From an uncultured Rhodocyclaceae bacterium (GTDB lineage Bacteria; Pseudomonadota; Gammaproteobacteria; Burkholderiales; Rhodocyclaceae): a stretch of 64,000 nt of DNA. Numbering within the stretch: position 1 is the first letter of the stretch; every line of letters begins with the position of its first letter. Under the pieces are notes generated by a model that worked only from the letters and a program-made list of their open reading frames with translations, did not search any database and was not told where the DNA came from. This document shows, one piece after another, positions 41,327 to 49,482 of the stretch. The DNA lies in contig CAKQRL010000011.1 in assembly GCA_934271525.1 (NCBI GenBank), forward strand, positions 1 to 64,000. The letters are read 5' to 3'. Both the position numbers and the translations under genes were made by a program.

Positions 41327-41596
41327 ATGACTTCTGGAATGGTGATGGAAATTGCACGCGCTGCCATTCAAATGACTTTAATTTTGGTAGGCCCTTTGTT
41401 ATTAGCATCGCTGATTGTGGGTTTGATGGTGAGCATTTTTCAAGCCGCCACGCAAATTAACGAATCCACCTTGCAATTTGTGCCCAAATTGGTTGCCATT
41501 TTTGCCGTGATGATGTTCGCAGGCCCGTGGATGTTACAATCTATGGTGAATTATATGCGTGAATTATTCAACAGCATTCCACAAATTATTGGATAA
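41327..41596 (+). CDS. fliQ: Flagellar export gate protein FliQ
   Basis: An 89-residue two-helix gate subunit: residues 15-40 and 50-75 are hydrophobic, and QAATQINESTLQFVPK is the family motif. Start ATG 41327 behind AAAGGAGC. fliR, which normally follows, is absent; a perfect repeat pair and the glycan island come next. Confidence 0.95.
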   Translation: MTSGMVMEIARAAIQMTLILVGPLLLASLIVGLMVSIFQAATQINESTLQFVPKLVAIFAVMMFAGPWMLQSMVNYMRELFNSIPQIIG

Positions 41597-41656
41597 AAAA
41601 ATCCACGGTCAACCCAATATTTTTTTGAAAAAAATATTGGGTTGACCGTGGAAAAT
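41595..41656. repeat. Convergent repeat pair R28, perfect hairpin
   Basis: Cores 41602-41613 and 41641-41652. Both arms extend inwards as CCCAATATTTTTTT / AAAAAAATATTGGG, giving an uninterrupted stem. It lies at the junction between fliQ and the glycan island. Confidence 0.96.
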
Positions 41657-41663
41657 CATCAAA

Positions 41664-42833
41664 ATGAATATTCTTTTTAACGCTACGCCACTTTTAACGC
41701 CTTTAACGGGCATTGGGCAATATGTTTTGCAATTGTTTTCAGAATTGAACAAAAAACCAAACATTCAACTTTATGCTTATTATCCTTTTGGTTTAAAAAA
41801 AGGATTCTTTTTGCCGACTTTTAATGAATCAAAAGCAGAAGATTCTTTTAAAAATAATATCAAAAAAAATGCGGTGCGTTTTTTAACCAAAATTCCATTT
41901 CAGCGCGATTTGCGGCATTTTTTGGAACCGTTGGTTTTTCAGCATCGCGTGCAAAACTTGCCGAAAAATACGATTTACCACGAGCCGAGCTACGTTTGCT
42001 TTCCTTTTGAACATGCAAAAGCCGCCACCATTTGCGATTTGTCGACTTTTGATTGTCCAGAATTTCATCCCGTATCGCGTGTGCGTTTTTTGGAAAAGGG
42101 GTTGCCAAAAACGCTAGAAACTGCGGAAAAAATTTTTGTGATTTCACAATTCACAAAACAACGTTTAGCGCATTGGTTTTCCGTGCCAGATAACAAAATC
42201 GTCTGCACCTATTTGGCGGCGCGCGCGGCATTTCATCCGCGAACCGAAATGGCGTGCCAGTCGGCGCTTCAAAAATACAATTTAAAATCAAAAAGTTATG
42301 TGTTGAGCATTGGCACTTTGGAGCCGCGCAAAAACCTAACACGGCTTTTTGAAGCCTTTGCTTTGTTGCCCTCAACATTGCGAAAATGTTACCCATTAGC
42401 CATTGCAGGCAAAGAAGGCTGGCATGAAAAAGGTTTGATTCGCGCCGCGCAAATTTTGGAAGAAAAAGGCGAGTTGCGCTTTTTGGGTTTTGTGCCAGAT
42501 TCGGACTTGCCGTTTTTGTTAAACGCTGCTGCCGCTTTTGCGTATCCGTCTATTTATGAAGGCTTTGGTTTGCCGGTTTTGGAAGCCTTGGCAAGCGGCA
42601 CGCCAACCGTGGCATCCAATGCCACTTCTATTCCCGAAGTAGCAGGCGATGCCGCTTTGTTGCACGCCCCCGAAGACGTCGAATCTTTAAAAAATCACCT
42701 ACAACATATTTTGGAAAACAAAGCATTGGCGGATTCGCTGGCAAAAAAAGGTTTAGAGCAAGCCCAAAAATTTTCTTGGGCAAAATGCGCGGAGGATACC
42801 GCCGCCGCTTATGCAGATATTTTGCCGTGTTAA
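41664..42833 (+). CDS. Glycosyltransferase family 1/4 (GT-B fold)
   Basis: A 389-residue cytoplasmic glycosyltransferase. The N-terminal GTGxG-like segment is TPLTGIGQYV, the middle has SIGTLEPRKNL, and the C-terminal donor-binding motif is PSIYEGFGLPVLEALASGTP, typical of the GT4 family. It likely adds a sugar during synthesis of the polysaccharide exported by the next two genes. The ATG stands 8 bases behind the repeat pair and lacks a clear Shine-Dalgarno. Confidence 0.9.
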   Translation: MNILFNATPLLTPLTGIGQYVLQLFSELNKKPNIQLYAYYPFGLKKGFFLPTFNESKAEDSFKNNIKKNAVRFLTKIPFQRDLRHFLEPLVFQHRVQNLPKNTIYHEPSYVCFPFEHAKAATICDLSTFDCPEFHPVSRVRFLEKGLPKTLETAEKIFVISQFTKQRLAHWFSVPDNKIVCTYLAARAAFHPRTEMACQSALQKYNLKSKSYVLSIGTLEPRKNLTRLFEAFALLPSTLRKCYPLAIAGKEGWHEKGLIRAAQILEEKGELRFLGFVPDSDLPFLLNAAAAFAYPSIYEGFGLPVLEALASGTPTVASNATSIPEVAGDAALLHAPEDVESLKNHLQHILENKALADSLAKKGLEQAQKFSWAKCAEDTAAAYADILPC

Positions 42834-42863
42834 AATGGCACATTTTTAACAGCGAAAGCCACA

Positions 42864-43664
42864 ATGTTTCTTAAAAACATTTTTGTTTCCTGCTTGCAAT
42901 ACCGCGGGTTGATTAAAGCCATTACTTTGCGCGAAATTTATAGCCGCTACGCTGCATCCTTGCTGGGACCTTTGTGGATTGTCTTCCCACCGTTGTTTTC
43001 TGTGTTGGTTTATACCTTTGTTTTTGCGCGGCTTTTGAATCCGAAAATATCCGGTATTGATAGCCCATACGCTTACACCATCTACATTTGCGCTGGAACG
43101 GTGGTTTGGACGGCGTTTTTGGAAGTGATTACCAAATCCAAAGATATTTTCATTACCAACGCGCAGTTGATCAAAAAAGCCAGTTTTCCGCGCATTGTGC
43201 TATTTGTGCCAATTGTGTTGATTGCTTTTTTAAACGCCACTGTGGTTTTGGCGGTGAACGTGTTGCTTGTGATGGCGCTGGGTTTTTCCTTCAAAATCAC
43301 TGCTTTTTTGCTCTATATTCCATCTGTTTTGTTGATTATGTTTTTGGCGTTGGGTTTGGGGGCGGTTTTGTCCATCATCAACGTTTTTTTGCGCGATGCC
43401 GGGCAGCTCACAGGCACTTTTTGCCAAATTTTGTATTGGGCAACGCCGATTGTTTATCCGTTATCGGTTATTCCAGAAAAGTGGCATTTGTTGCTTTCTT
43501 TAAATCCCGTTTTGCCAATTATTGATTTGGCGCGCTACGCCTTTTTGGATGCGTCGATGAATTTTTGGATGCTTTTATACCCTTTGACATTGTCCATTAT
43601 TACTGGCTCTTTGGCGTTAATTATGTATCGCCGTTCTCGCTCCGACATTTTGGATCAAATTTAA
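42864..43664 (+). CDS. wzm: Polysaccharide ABC exporter permease (Wzm type)
   Basis: A 266-residue ABC-2 permease with six helices. The amphipathic N-terminus LIKAITLREIYSRYAASLLG and the WVWxPxxxxxVYTFVFARLL-like region match Wzm/KpsM. It forms the membrane channel that moves a lipid-linked polysaccharide to the periplasm. It is followed four bases later by the ATPase gene. Confidence 0.9.
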   Translation: MFLKNIFVSCLQYRGLIKAITLREIYSRYAASLLGPLWIVFPPLFSVLVYTFVFARLLNPKISGIDSPYAYTIYICAGTVVWTAFLEVITKSKDIFITNAQLIKKASFPRIVLFVPIVLIAFLNATVVLAVNVLLVMALGFSFKITAFLLYIPSVLLIMFLALGLGAVLSIINVFLRDAGQLTGTFCQILYWATPIVYPLSVIPEKWHLLLSLNPVLPIIDLARYAFLDASMNFWMLLYPLTLSIITGSLALIMYRRSRSDILDQI

Positions 43665-43668
43665 AACG

Positions 43669-44862
43669 ATGATTGAAGTCAAAAACCTAGGCAAAGCCTA
43701 CCCCGTTATTTACAACCGCCGCCAAGCATTAGAAGTGTGGCTTGGCTTAAAAGGCGCACGCTACAACTGGGTGTTAAGAAACGTCAACTTCAAAATTGCC
43801 CAAGGGGAAACCGTGGGGCTTTTGGGAGTCAATGGCGCTGGCAAATCCACAACTTTAAAACTCATCACCGGCACATCAATTCCAACCGAAGGCACAATCC
43901 GCACCGAAGGCAAAATTGCCGCTTTGTTGGAGTTGGGCATGGGTTTTCATTATGAATTAACCGGTCGGCAAAACGTGTTTTTGCAAGGTTATATGCAGGA
44001 ACTAACCAAACAGCAAATAGAAGAATTGATTCCATCTATTGAAGCCTTTGCCGATATTGGCGATTATTTTAACCAACCCTTGCGCACTTATTCTTCTGGT
44101 ATGTTTGTGCGCTTGGCTTTTAGTGTAGCTACTGCTGTGCGGCCGGATATTTTAATTGTGGATGAAGCCTTGGCTGTGGGCGATACTTATTTCAAACACA
44201 AATCCTTTGCACGCATTCGGCAATACCGCGATGAAGGCGCAACCCTGCTCTTTGTTTCACACGATGCCGGTGCGGTGAAATCCATTTGCGATAGAACCAT
44301 TTTGCTTGGCAAAGGCGGCGTGTTGATGGATGGCAAACCGCACGAAGTGTTGGAAGTTTATAACGCGATGATTGCTGATAAATCCGCAGAATTTGAGCCA
44401 ACCTTTGAAAAAGGGGCAAGTGCCACGCAAAAAGAAGCAGAGTTTTTATCCGTTAAAATGTTGAGCCGTGGCAATCCAACTTCACTTTTGGACACGGGCG
44501 AGCCTTTGACCTTGGAAGTGCGTTTCCGCGTGAATAAACCACTGCCTGATTTAACCGTGGGTTTTGAAATTCAAAACCGCTTGGGCGAAGAAATGTTCGG
44601 TGCGGATTCGGCATCCCGCAACGAATTGCTTAATATCGGCGTGCAAACGGGTGAAAAAGTTGTGGAATTTCGTCTGCCTGCTTTGAATCTCGGGCAAGGG
44701 CGTTATGCCATTGTTCTTTTTTTGCAATCGCGCGAATCGCAGTGGAATTTTGACCGTTGGGAGCGCGCTGCTTTTGTGGAAGTGGTGCCGCAAACCAATG
44801 CTTTGCCTTTTATTGGTGCGTGTCGCTTGGATTTGGATATTGTGGAGATGAATAAACAATGA
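43669..44862 (+). CDS. wzt: Polysaccharide ABC exporter ATPase (Wzt type)
   Basis: A 397-residue ATPase. Walker A GVNGAGKST lies near residue 59, the signature TYSSGMFVRLAFSVA near 145, and Walker B ILIVDEALAVGD near 165. After residue 245 there is a beta-rich Wzt C-terminal domain, which in E. coli O8/O9a binds the modified end of the glycan. Such a domain implies that the chain is end-capped before export. It overlaps the next gene by four bases. Confidence 0.92.
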   Translation: MIEVKNLGKAYPVIYNRRQALEVWLGLKGARYNWVLRNVNFKIAQGETVGLLGVNGAGKSTTLKLITGTSIPTEGTIRTEGKIAALLELGMGFHYELTGRQNVFLQGYMQELTKQQIEELIPSIEAFADIGDYFNQPLRTYSSGMFVRLAFSVATAVRPDILIVDEALAVGDTYFKHKSFARIRQYRDEGATLLFVSHDAGAVKSICDRTILLGKGGVLMDGKPHEVLEVYNAMIADKSAEFEPTFEKGASATQKEAEFLSVKMLSRGNPTSLLDTGEPLTLEVRFRVNKPLPDLTVGFEIQNRLGEEMFGADSASRNELLNIGVQTGEKVVEFRLPALNLGQGRYAIVLFLQSRESQWNFDRWERAAFVEVVPQTNALPFIGACRLDLDIVEMNKQ

Positions 44863-45800
44863 AAAATCTCTACATTATTATTCCCGCTTTTAACGAATCC
44901 GCCATTTTAAAAAACAATGCGCAAACCATTTTAAAAGCCGCGCAATTTTCCACGGTAAACCCCATTTTATTTTTAATTGATGACGGCTCAACTGATAACA
45001 CCGCAGCCGTTTTTGAAGAATTAAAACATTTGTATCCGCACAATATAAAAACCCTGCGCTTTTTGCGCAATTTTGGCAAAGAAGCGGCAATTTTTGCAGG
45101 ATTACAAGCCGCTTTTGAAGATTCCAAAATGGCGGCGGCTGTGGTGATGGACGCAGATTTGCAACACCCGCCTGCGTTGTTGGCGCCAATGTTTCAAGCG
45201 TGGGAAAAAGGCGCAAAACTTGTGGAAGCCAAAAAAAATAAACGAGGCGATGAATCGTGGCTATACAAAAAATCCGCACAATTATTTTACAAACTCTTTG
45301 GCGCACTCTCGGGCGGCGTGGATTTTGAAGGTCAAACGGACTTCAAATGGTTAGACCGCGAAATTGTGGCGCATTACTTAAACTTTTCTGAAAAACGCAA
45401 ATTCTTCCGCGGAATGATTGCGTGGCTGGGTGTTCCATCCGTGCAAATTCCTTTTGATGTGCCCGAGCGCAAAAATGGCAAAAGCCGCTGGCGCATCAGT
45501 GCACTTTTGCGCTACGCATTAGAAAACCTGCAATCTTTTTCTAATGCGCCCTTGCAAATAGTTTCTGCTTGCGGCGTTTTGTCTTTTTTTATTAGTTTTA
45601 TTTTCGGCAGCATCGCGCTTTTTCAAAAAATAAACGGCCAAGCGGTGGAAGGTTTTACAACATTAATTATTTTATTGAGTTTTTTCACAGCAATTATTAT
45701 GTTGGCATTGGGTGTGGTGGGTTTTTATTTATCCGCTATTTATAATGAATTAAAACAACGCCCAATTTATTTATTACAATCGCCAGAGAATAAAAAATGA
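44859..45800 (+). CDS. GtrB/ArnC-like polyprenyl-phosphate glycosyltransferase
   Basis: A 313-residue GT2 enzyme. The N-terminal PAFNES, DDGSTDNT (41-48) and MDADLQHPP motifs bind the nucleotide sugar; two C-terminal helices (about 230-255 and 265-290) anchor it. Such enzymes load a sugar on undecaprenyl phosphate at the inner face. Repeat unit R29 encodes STVN at 31-34, just before the DD motif, with no length change relative to the usual fold. A small flippase gene follows with ATGA overlap. Confidence 0.9.
   Translation: MKNLYIIIPAFNESAILKNNAQTILKAAQFSTVNPILFLIDDGSTDNTAAVFEELKHLYPHNIKTLRFLRNFGKEAAIFAGLQAAFEDSKMAAAVVMDADLQHPPALLAPMFQAWEKGAKLVEAKKNKRGDESWLYKKSAQLFYKLFGALSGGVDFEGQTDFKWLDREIVAHYLNFSEKRKFFRGMIAWLGVPSVQIPFDVPERKNGKSRWRISALLRYALENLQSFSNAPLQIVSACGVLSFFISFIFGSIALFQKINGQAVEGFTTLIILLSFFTAIIMLALGVVGFYLSAIYNELKQRPIYLLQSPENKK
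44945..44979 (-). repeat. Single repeat unit R29 inside the GtrB-like gene
   Basis: Core TCCACGGTAAAC at 44949-44960, then CCCATTTTATTTTTAATTG. It encodes Ser-Thr-Val-Asn. Confidence 0.88.
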
Positions 45801-46141
45801 AAGCAGTTATTTTAATTATCATCGCCGTTTTGTGTTCTGGTTTTGCGCAACTTGCTTTAAAAGCGGGTTCAGCGCAAATTCATAATGGTTGGCAAGCGTG
45901 GATTTTAAATCCTTATTTGTGGGCGGGGATGAGTTTTTATTTGGTTAGTTTTTATTTAAGCGTGCGCTTATATACAATGTTTCCATTGAGTTGGTTATCA
46001 CCTTTAATGGCTGGTGCGGTTTTTCTCGTTGTTTTTATCGGCGCTGTTTTCTTTTTTTCTGAACATATTACGTTTTATAAAATTAGCGGTTGTGTTTTTA
46101 TTCTCATCGGTATTTGGTGTTTGAGTCAAAGCCAACATTGA
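45797..46141 (+). CDS. Small EamA/SMR-like flippase subunit
   Basis: A 114-residue protein with four hydrophobic helices. The first has GFAQLALKAG and the last is SGCVFILIGIW, resembling ArnE/ArnF or SMR half-transporters. Encoded directly after a GtrB-like transferase, it probably flips the polyprenyl-phosphate sugar to the periplasm (the GtrA role). Confidence 0.78.
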   Translation: MKAVILIIIAVLCSGFAQLALKAGSAQIHNGWQAWILNPYLWAGMSFYLVSFYLSVRLYTMFPLSWLSPLMAGAVFLVVFIGAVFFFSEHITFYKISGCVFILIGIWCLSQSQH

Positions 46142-46143
46142 CG

Positions 46144-46180
46144 ATTTTCCACGGTAAACAAAATATTTTTTTGAAAAATG
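46144..46180 (-). repeat. Single repeat unit R30
   Basis: Core TCCACGGTAAAC at 46148-46159, then AAAATATTTTTTTGAAAAATG. The tract runs into the ATG at 46178 of the first paralogous membrane protein. Confidence 0.9.
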
Positions 46181-47824
46181 AAAAAATATATTGCCATTTT
46201 TATTATTTGTTGCATTTATTTTTATTTTACCTTTGGTTTTAAAATTTTAAATCCATTAGAAATCAGCTGGTTTTGGAAAAATAGCGACCCTGTGCAACAA
46301 TATTTGGGTTGGTCTTTTTTTAGGAATGAAGTGTGGCACTGGCCACCGGGCTTAACAGAAACTTTTAATGTGGCGCAGCCTTTGTCAATTGGGCTAACCG
46401 ATTCGCTACCACTTTTGGCTTTTTTATTAAAACCTTTTTCTTTTCTTTTGCCCGATGATTTTCAATATTTTGGTTTTTATATTTTGATTAGTTTATTTTT
46501 GCAAGGTGTTTTTGCTTGCTTATTAGCTCAACGTTATACAGAAAATAAAATTTTGCAAATATTGTTTAGCACTTTTTTCATTTTAAGCCCGCCAATGTTG
46601 TTGCGTTTGAATATTCACGTGGCGCTCGCATCGCACTGGCTTATTTTAGTCGCTATTTATGATTATCCAAAAAGTTGGAATTTTAAATTTTTATTTGTTT
46701 TAACAGCCTTATCATCGCTGATTCATCCTTATTTGATGGCAATGGTGTTTGCTTTATTCTTTTTTAAAATGATTTTTAATAATTCTTTGAATATTAAAAT
46801 CCGTTTTTTACATTTTGTTTTTTGTTCTTCCTTTTCGCTTTTTTTGAGTTATTTGTGTGGGCAGTTTTTGAGTTTTAATAGTGTTTATGCCAGCGGTTTT
46901 GGCGATTTTTCTAGTAATTTATTGAGTTTTTTTGATTCTAATTTTATTTCAACCGAGGGTTTAACCCTGCCCATCTTTTTTGGAGTAAATCCTTTTGAAC
47001 GCGCCACGCAATATTTGGGTTTTGGTTTAATTTTATGTTTAATTTTGGTCTTATTTTTAAAATTTTTCAGCAAACAAAAAATTATAATTTTTGGCAAAGA
47101 ACATCAAGGCTTGTTGCCGTGCGTTTTTGTGATGGCATTTTTTTCTTTGGCAACGCCTATTTATTTTTTAAACACGCCCATTATTGAAATTCCTATTTAC
47201 GATTGGCAAATATTTCGCCCTTTGGCGCAAATGTTTCGCGCAAGCGCTCGTTTTGCATGGCCGTTATTTTATGTGGTGAATATTTTTATTTTAGCGTTTT
47301 TATTAAAACGTTTTTCTCCAAAAATTTGTATGCTTATTTTTTCTGCCGCATTGATTTTGCAAATTGTGGATTTAGCGCCAAAATACCAAACTATTCAAAA
47401 ATGGCACCAAAAAATCAATCAAAATCTCTTGTGGGCGCATTTTCCAGAGGAATGGAATCAATACGCCAAAAAAAATGCCAATATGGTGTTTATTACATTT
47501 TCCATTGCTTTTCCAACAGAAAATCCCAATGTTTATCTTGTTTCTTGGCCGTATTATTTTGAGCGCATTGTTAATCCTTCTTATTTTGCCTACCAACACA
47601 AAATGCACGGCAATTACAATTTTTCACGTTGGGATGAGGATAAAGCGCGCACTTTTATGTTTGAACATTGGGAAAGTTTAAAAGCAGGCAAACCCGCGCC
47701 AAATACCTTGTATGTTTTTTTGGAAGATTTGAGCACTGATTTTTTGAAAAAAGAATTGCCCAAAAATTTATATTCTCAGTTATTATTCCAAAATTCTTAC
47801 CACTTGTTGCCCATTCAAAAATGA
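46178..47824 (+). CDS. DUF6311-like membrane protein, paralogue 1
   Basis: A 548-residue membrane protein with about ten helices and a soluble C-terminal domain. The first periplasmic loop carries the block shared by the three tandem genes: LGWSFFRNEVWHWPPG and SIGLTDSLPLLAF, followed by FQYFG. I associate this with the DUF6311 family, which looks like a GT-C glycosyltransferase. Placed after a GtrB-like enzyme and a flippase, it is likely the transferase that puts the flipped sugar on a glycan. AT-rich. The stop overlaps the next start. Confidence 0.75.
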   Translation: MKKYIAIFIICCIYFYFTFGFKILNPLEISWFWKNSDPVQQYLGWSFFRNEVWHWPPGLTETFNVAQPLSIGLTDSLPLLAFLLKPFSFLLPDDFQYFGFYILISLFLQGVFACLLAQRYTENKILQILFSTFFILSPPMLLRLNIHVALASHWLILVAIYDYPKSWNFKFLFVLTALSSLIHPYLMAMVFALFFFKMIFNNSLNIKIRFLHFVFCSSFSLFLSYLCGQFLSFNSVYASGFGDFSSNLLSFFDSNFISTEGLTLPIFFGVNPFERATQYLGFGLILCLILVLFLKFFSKQKIIIFGKEHQGLLPCVFVMAFFSLATPIYFLNTPIIEIPIYDWQIFRPLAQMFRASARFAWPLFYVVNIFILAFLLKRFSPKICMLIFSAALILQIVDLAPKYQTIQKWHQKINQNLLWAHFPEEWNQYAKKNANMVFITFSIAFPTENPNVYLVSWPYYFERIVNPSYFAYQHKMHGNYNFSRWDEDKARTFMFEHWESLKAGKPAPNTLYVFLEDLSTDFLKKELPKNLYSQLLFQNSYHLLPIQK

Positions 47825-49482
47825 AGTTTGAAACATTTAAAATCCCGCTTTTAATTTTTGTGGCGGCTTTGTTTTTCTACGCTTATTTATTCGGTTGGAA
47901 TACTTTAAATCCCACTTATACCGCATGGTTGTGGAAGGGTGGAATTTCGGCGCAAAATTATTTTGGTTGGGCGTTTTTTAGAATGGACCCGTGGCTTTGG
48001 CCGCCCGGTGCCATTGAATCCTTTAATATTTCGCAAAAAACCTCTATCGGCTTAACGGATGCCATTCCGTTATGGGCATTTTTCTTTAAACTTTTCAAGT
48101 TTTTATTGCCCGACACTTTTCAATATTTGGGTTGGTTTTTATTTTCTAATGTTTTTTTAACGGGATTATTTGCATATTTCATTGCCAAAAAAATCACAGA
48201 TAGTTTAATTTTGCAATTATTTTTTGTTTTGTTTTTATTATTAAGTCCTCCTTTTTTATTTCGCCTGCACTGGAACCCGGCATTGAGTTCGCATTGGTTG
48301 ATTTTGGCATCGTTTTTATTTTATTTATCCCCTTGGCGTTTTATTCCTTGGGCTATTTTAATTGCCGTTGCTTCTTTGATGCATCCGTATTTGTTGGCAA
48401 TGGTGATGACAATTTTAATTTTTAAACTATTTTCTTCTAAAAATATTCCTTTTAAAAAACGTTTATTAGAATGTTTTTTGTTTTTTATTTTATCCATTGA
48501 ATTACTTTATATTACAGGCTATTTTGTTGGCGGCGGTTCACTTGAAGATTTAGGTTTTGGATTCAACCAATTAAATTTGATGGGGTTGTTGGATGGTTAT
48601 TTGTTTAATCAACCTTTATTATTTTTTGAATGGGATTTGGATAATGAAGAAGGCTCACAATATTTAGGCTTTGGTGTGATTTTATTAGCCTTGTTGGCAT
48701 TTATTTTGTGGCTTAAAAATATTAAAACGCATCAATCTTTTTTTGGGAAAAATGCTTTTTCTTTGTGGTTGTGCGTGATTTTGCTAACAATTTTTGCGCT
48801 TGCCACACCTATTCGTTTTTTAAATACCGAATTATTTTCCGTGCCTATTTATGATATGCCGCTTTTAAAACAACTCTCTGGCATTTTCCGTGCAAGCGGG
48901 CGTTTTGGCTGGCCGTTGTTTTATTTGTTGAATATGGTTATTTTTGCAACGCTTTTTAAATATGTGTCGAAAAAGATTTTAATTATTTTATTATCGTTAA
49001 CCTTTATTATTCAAATTGTAGATTTATCGCCCAAATTAAAATTTATGCACGATACCAACCACACTTATTTGGAACCGCTTTTATCTGATGAATGGCAAGC
49101 CATTGCCAAAGAAGGTGCGAATGTTATTGTTATTCCATCTTCCGAAGTTTATCAAATGGAGCGTGATAATCGCTTGCATATTACTTGGCAGCATTATATT
49201 CCGCCGGCTTTTTATGTGGCATTTTTTGCTTATAAAAACAAAATGCGCACCAATTATGCGCACAGCAGCCGTTTGAATTTAGAAGAATGGCACCGTTTTA
49301 TGAATTACCACGTTAAACTTTTAATAGAAGGAAAACCTGCAAAAAATACCATTTATGTATTTTTTGATGAAATACCAATGGCACAATTAAAAGAATTATT
49401 ACCTGAAAATATATTTAAACGTTTGATTGTTATCAACGAATACCCTGTTTTACCTATTTGCAAGAATTGTGAAAATGAATAA
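47821..49482 (+). CDS. DUF6311-like membrane protein, paralogue 2
   Basis: A 553-residue membrane protein homologous along its length to its neighbours: FGWAFFRMDPWLWPPGAIE, SIGLTDAIPLWAF and FQYLG in the first loop, FRASGRFGWPLFY in a middle loop, and an ending VFFDE..LLPENIF like the others. It starts at the ATG overlapping the previous stop by four bases. It probably has the same activity with a different acceptor or linkage. Specificity cannot be read from sequence. Confidence 0.75.
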   Translation: MKFETFKIPLLIFVAALFFYAYLFGWNTLNPTYTAWLWKGGISAQNYFGWAFFRMDPWLWPPGAIESFNISQKTSIGLTDAIPLWAFFFKLFKFLLPDTFQYLGWFLFSNVFLTGLFAYFIAKKITDSLILQLFFVLFLLLSPPFLFRLHWNPALSSHWLILASFLFYLSPWRFIPWAILIAVASLMHPYLLAMVMTILIFKLFSSKNIPFKKRLLECFLFFILSIELLYITGYFVGGGSLEDLGFGFNQLNLMGLLDGYLFNQPLLFFEWDLDNEEGSQYLGFGVILLALLAFILWLKNIKTHQSFFGKNAFSLWLCVILLTIFALATPIRFLNTELFSVPIYDMPLLKQLSGIFRASGRFGWPLFYLLNMVIFATLFKYVSKKILIILLSLTFIIQIVDLSPKLKFMHDTNHTYLEPLLSDEWQAIAKEGANVIVIPSSEVYQMERDNRLHITWQHYIPPAFYVAFFAYKNKMRTNYAHSSRLNLEEWHRFMNYHVKLLIEGKPAKNTIYVFFDEIPMAQLKELLPENIFKRLIVINEYPVLPICKNCENE

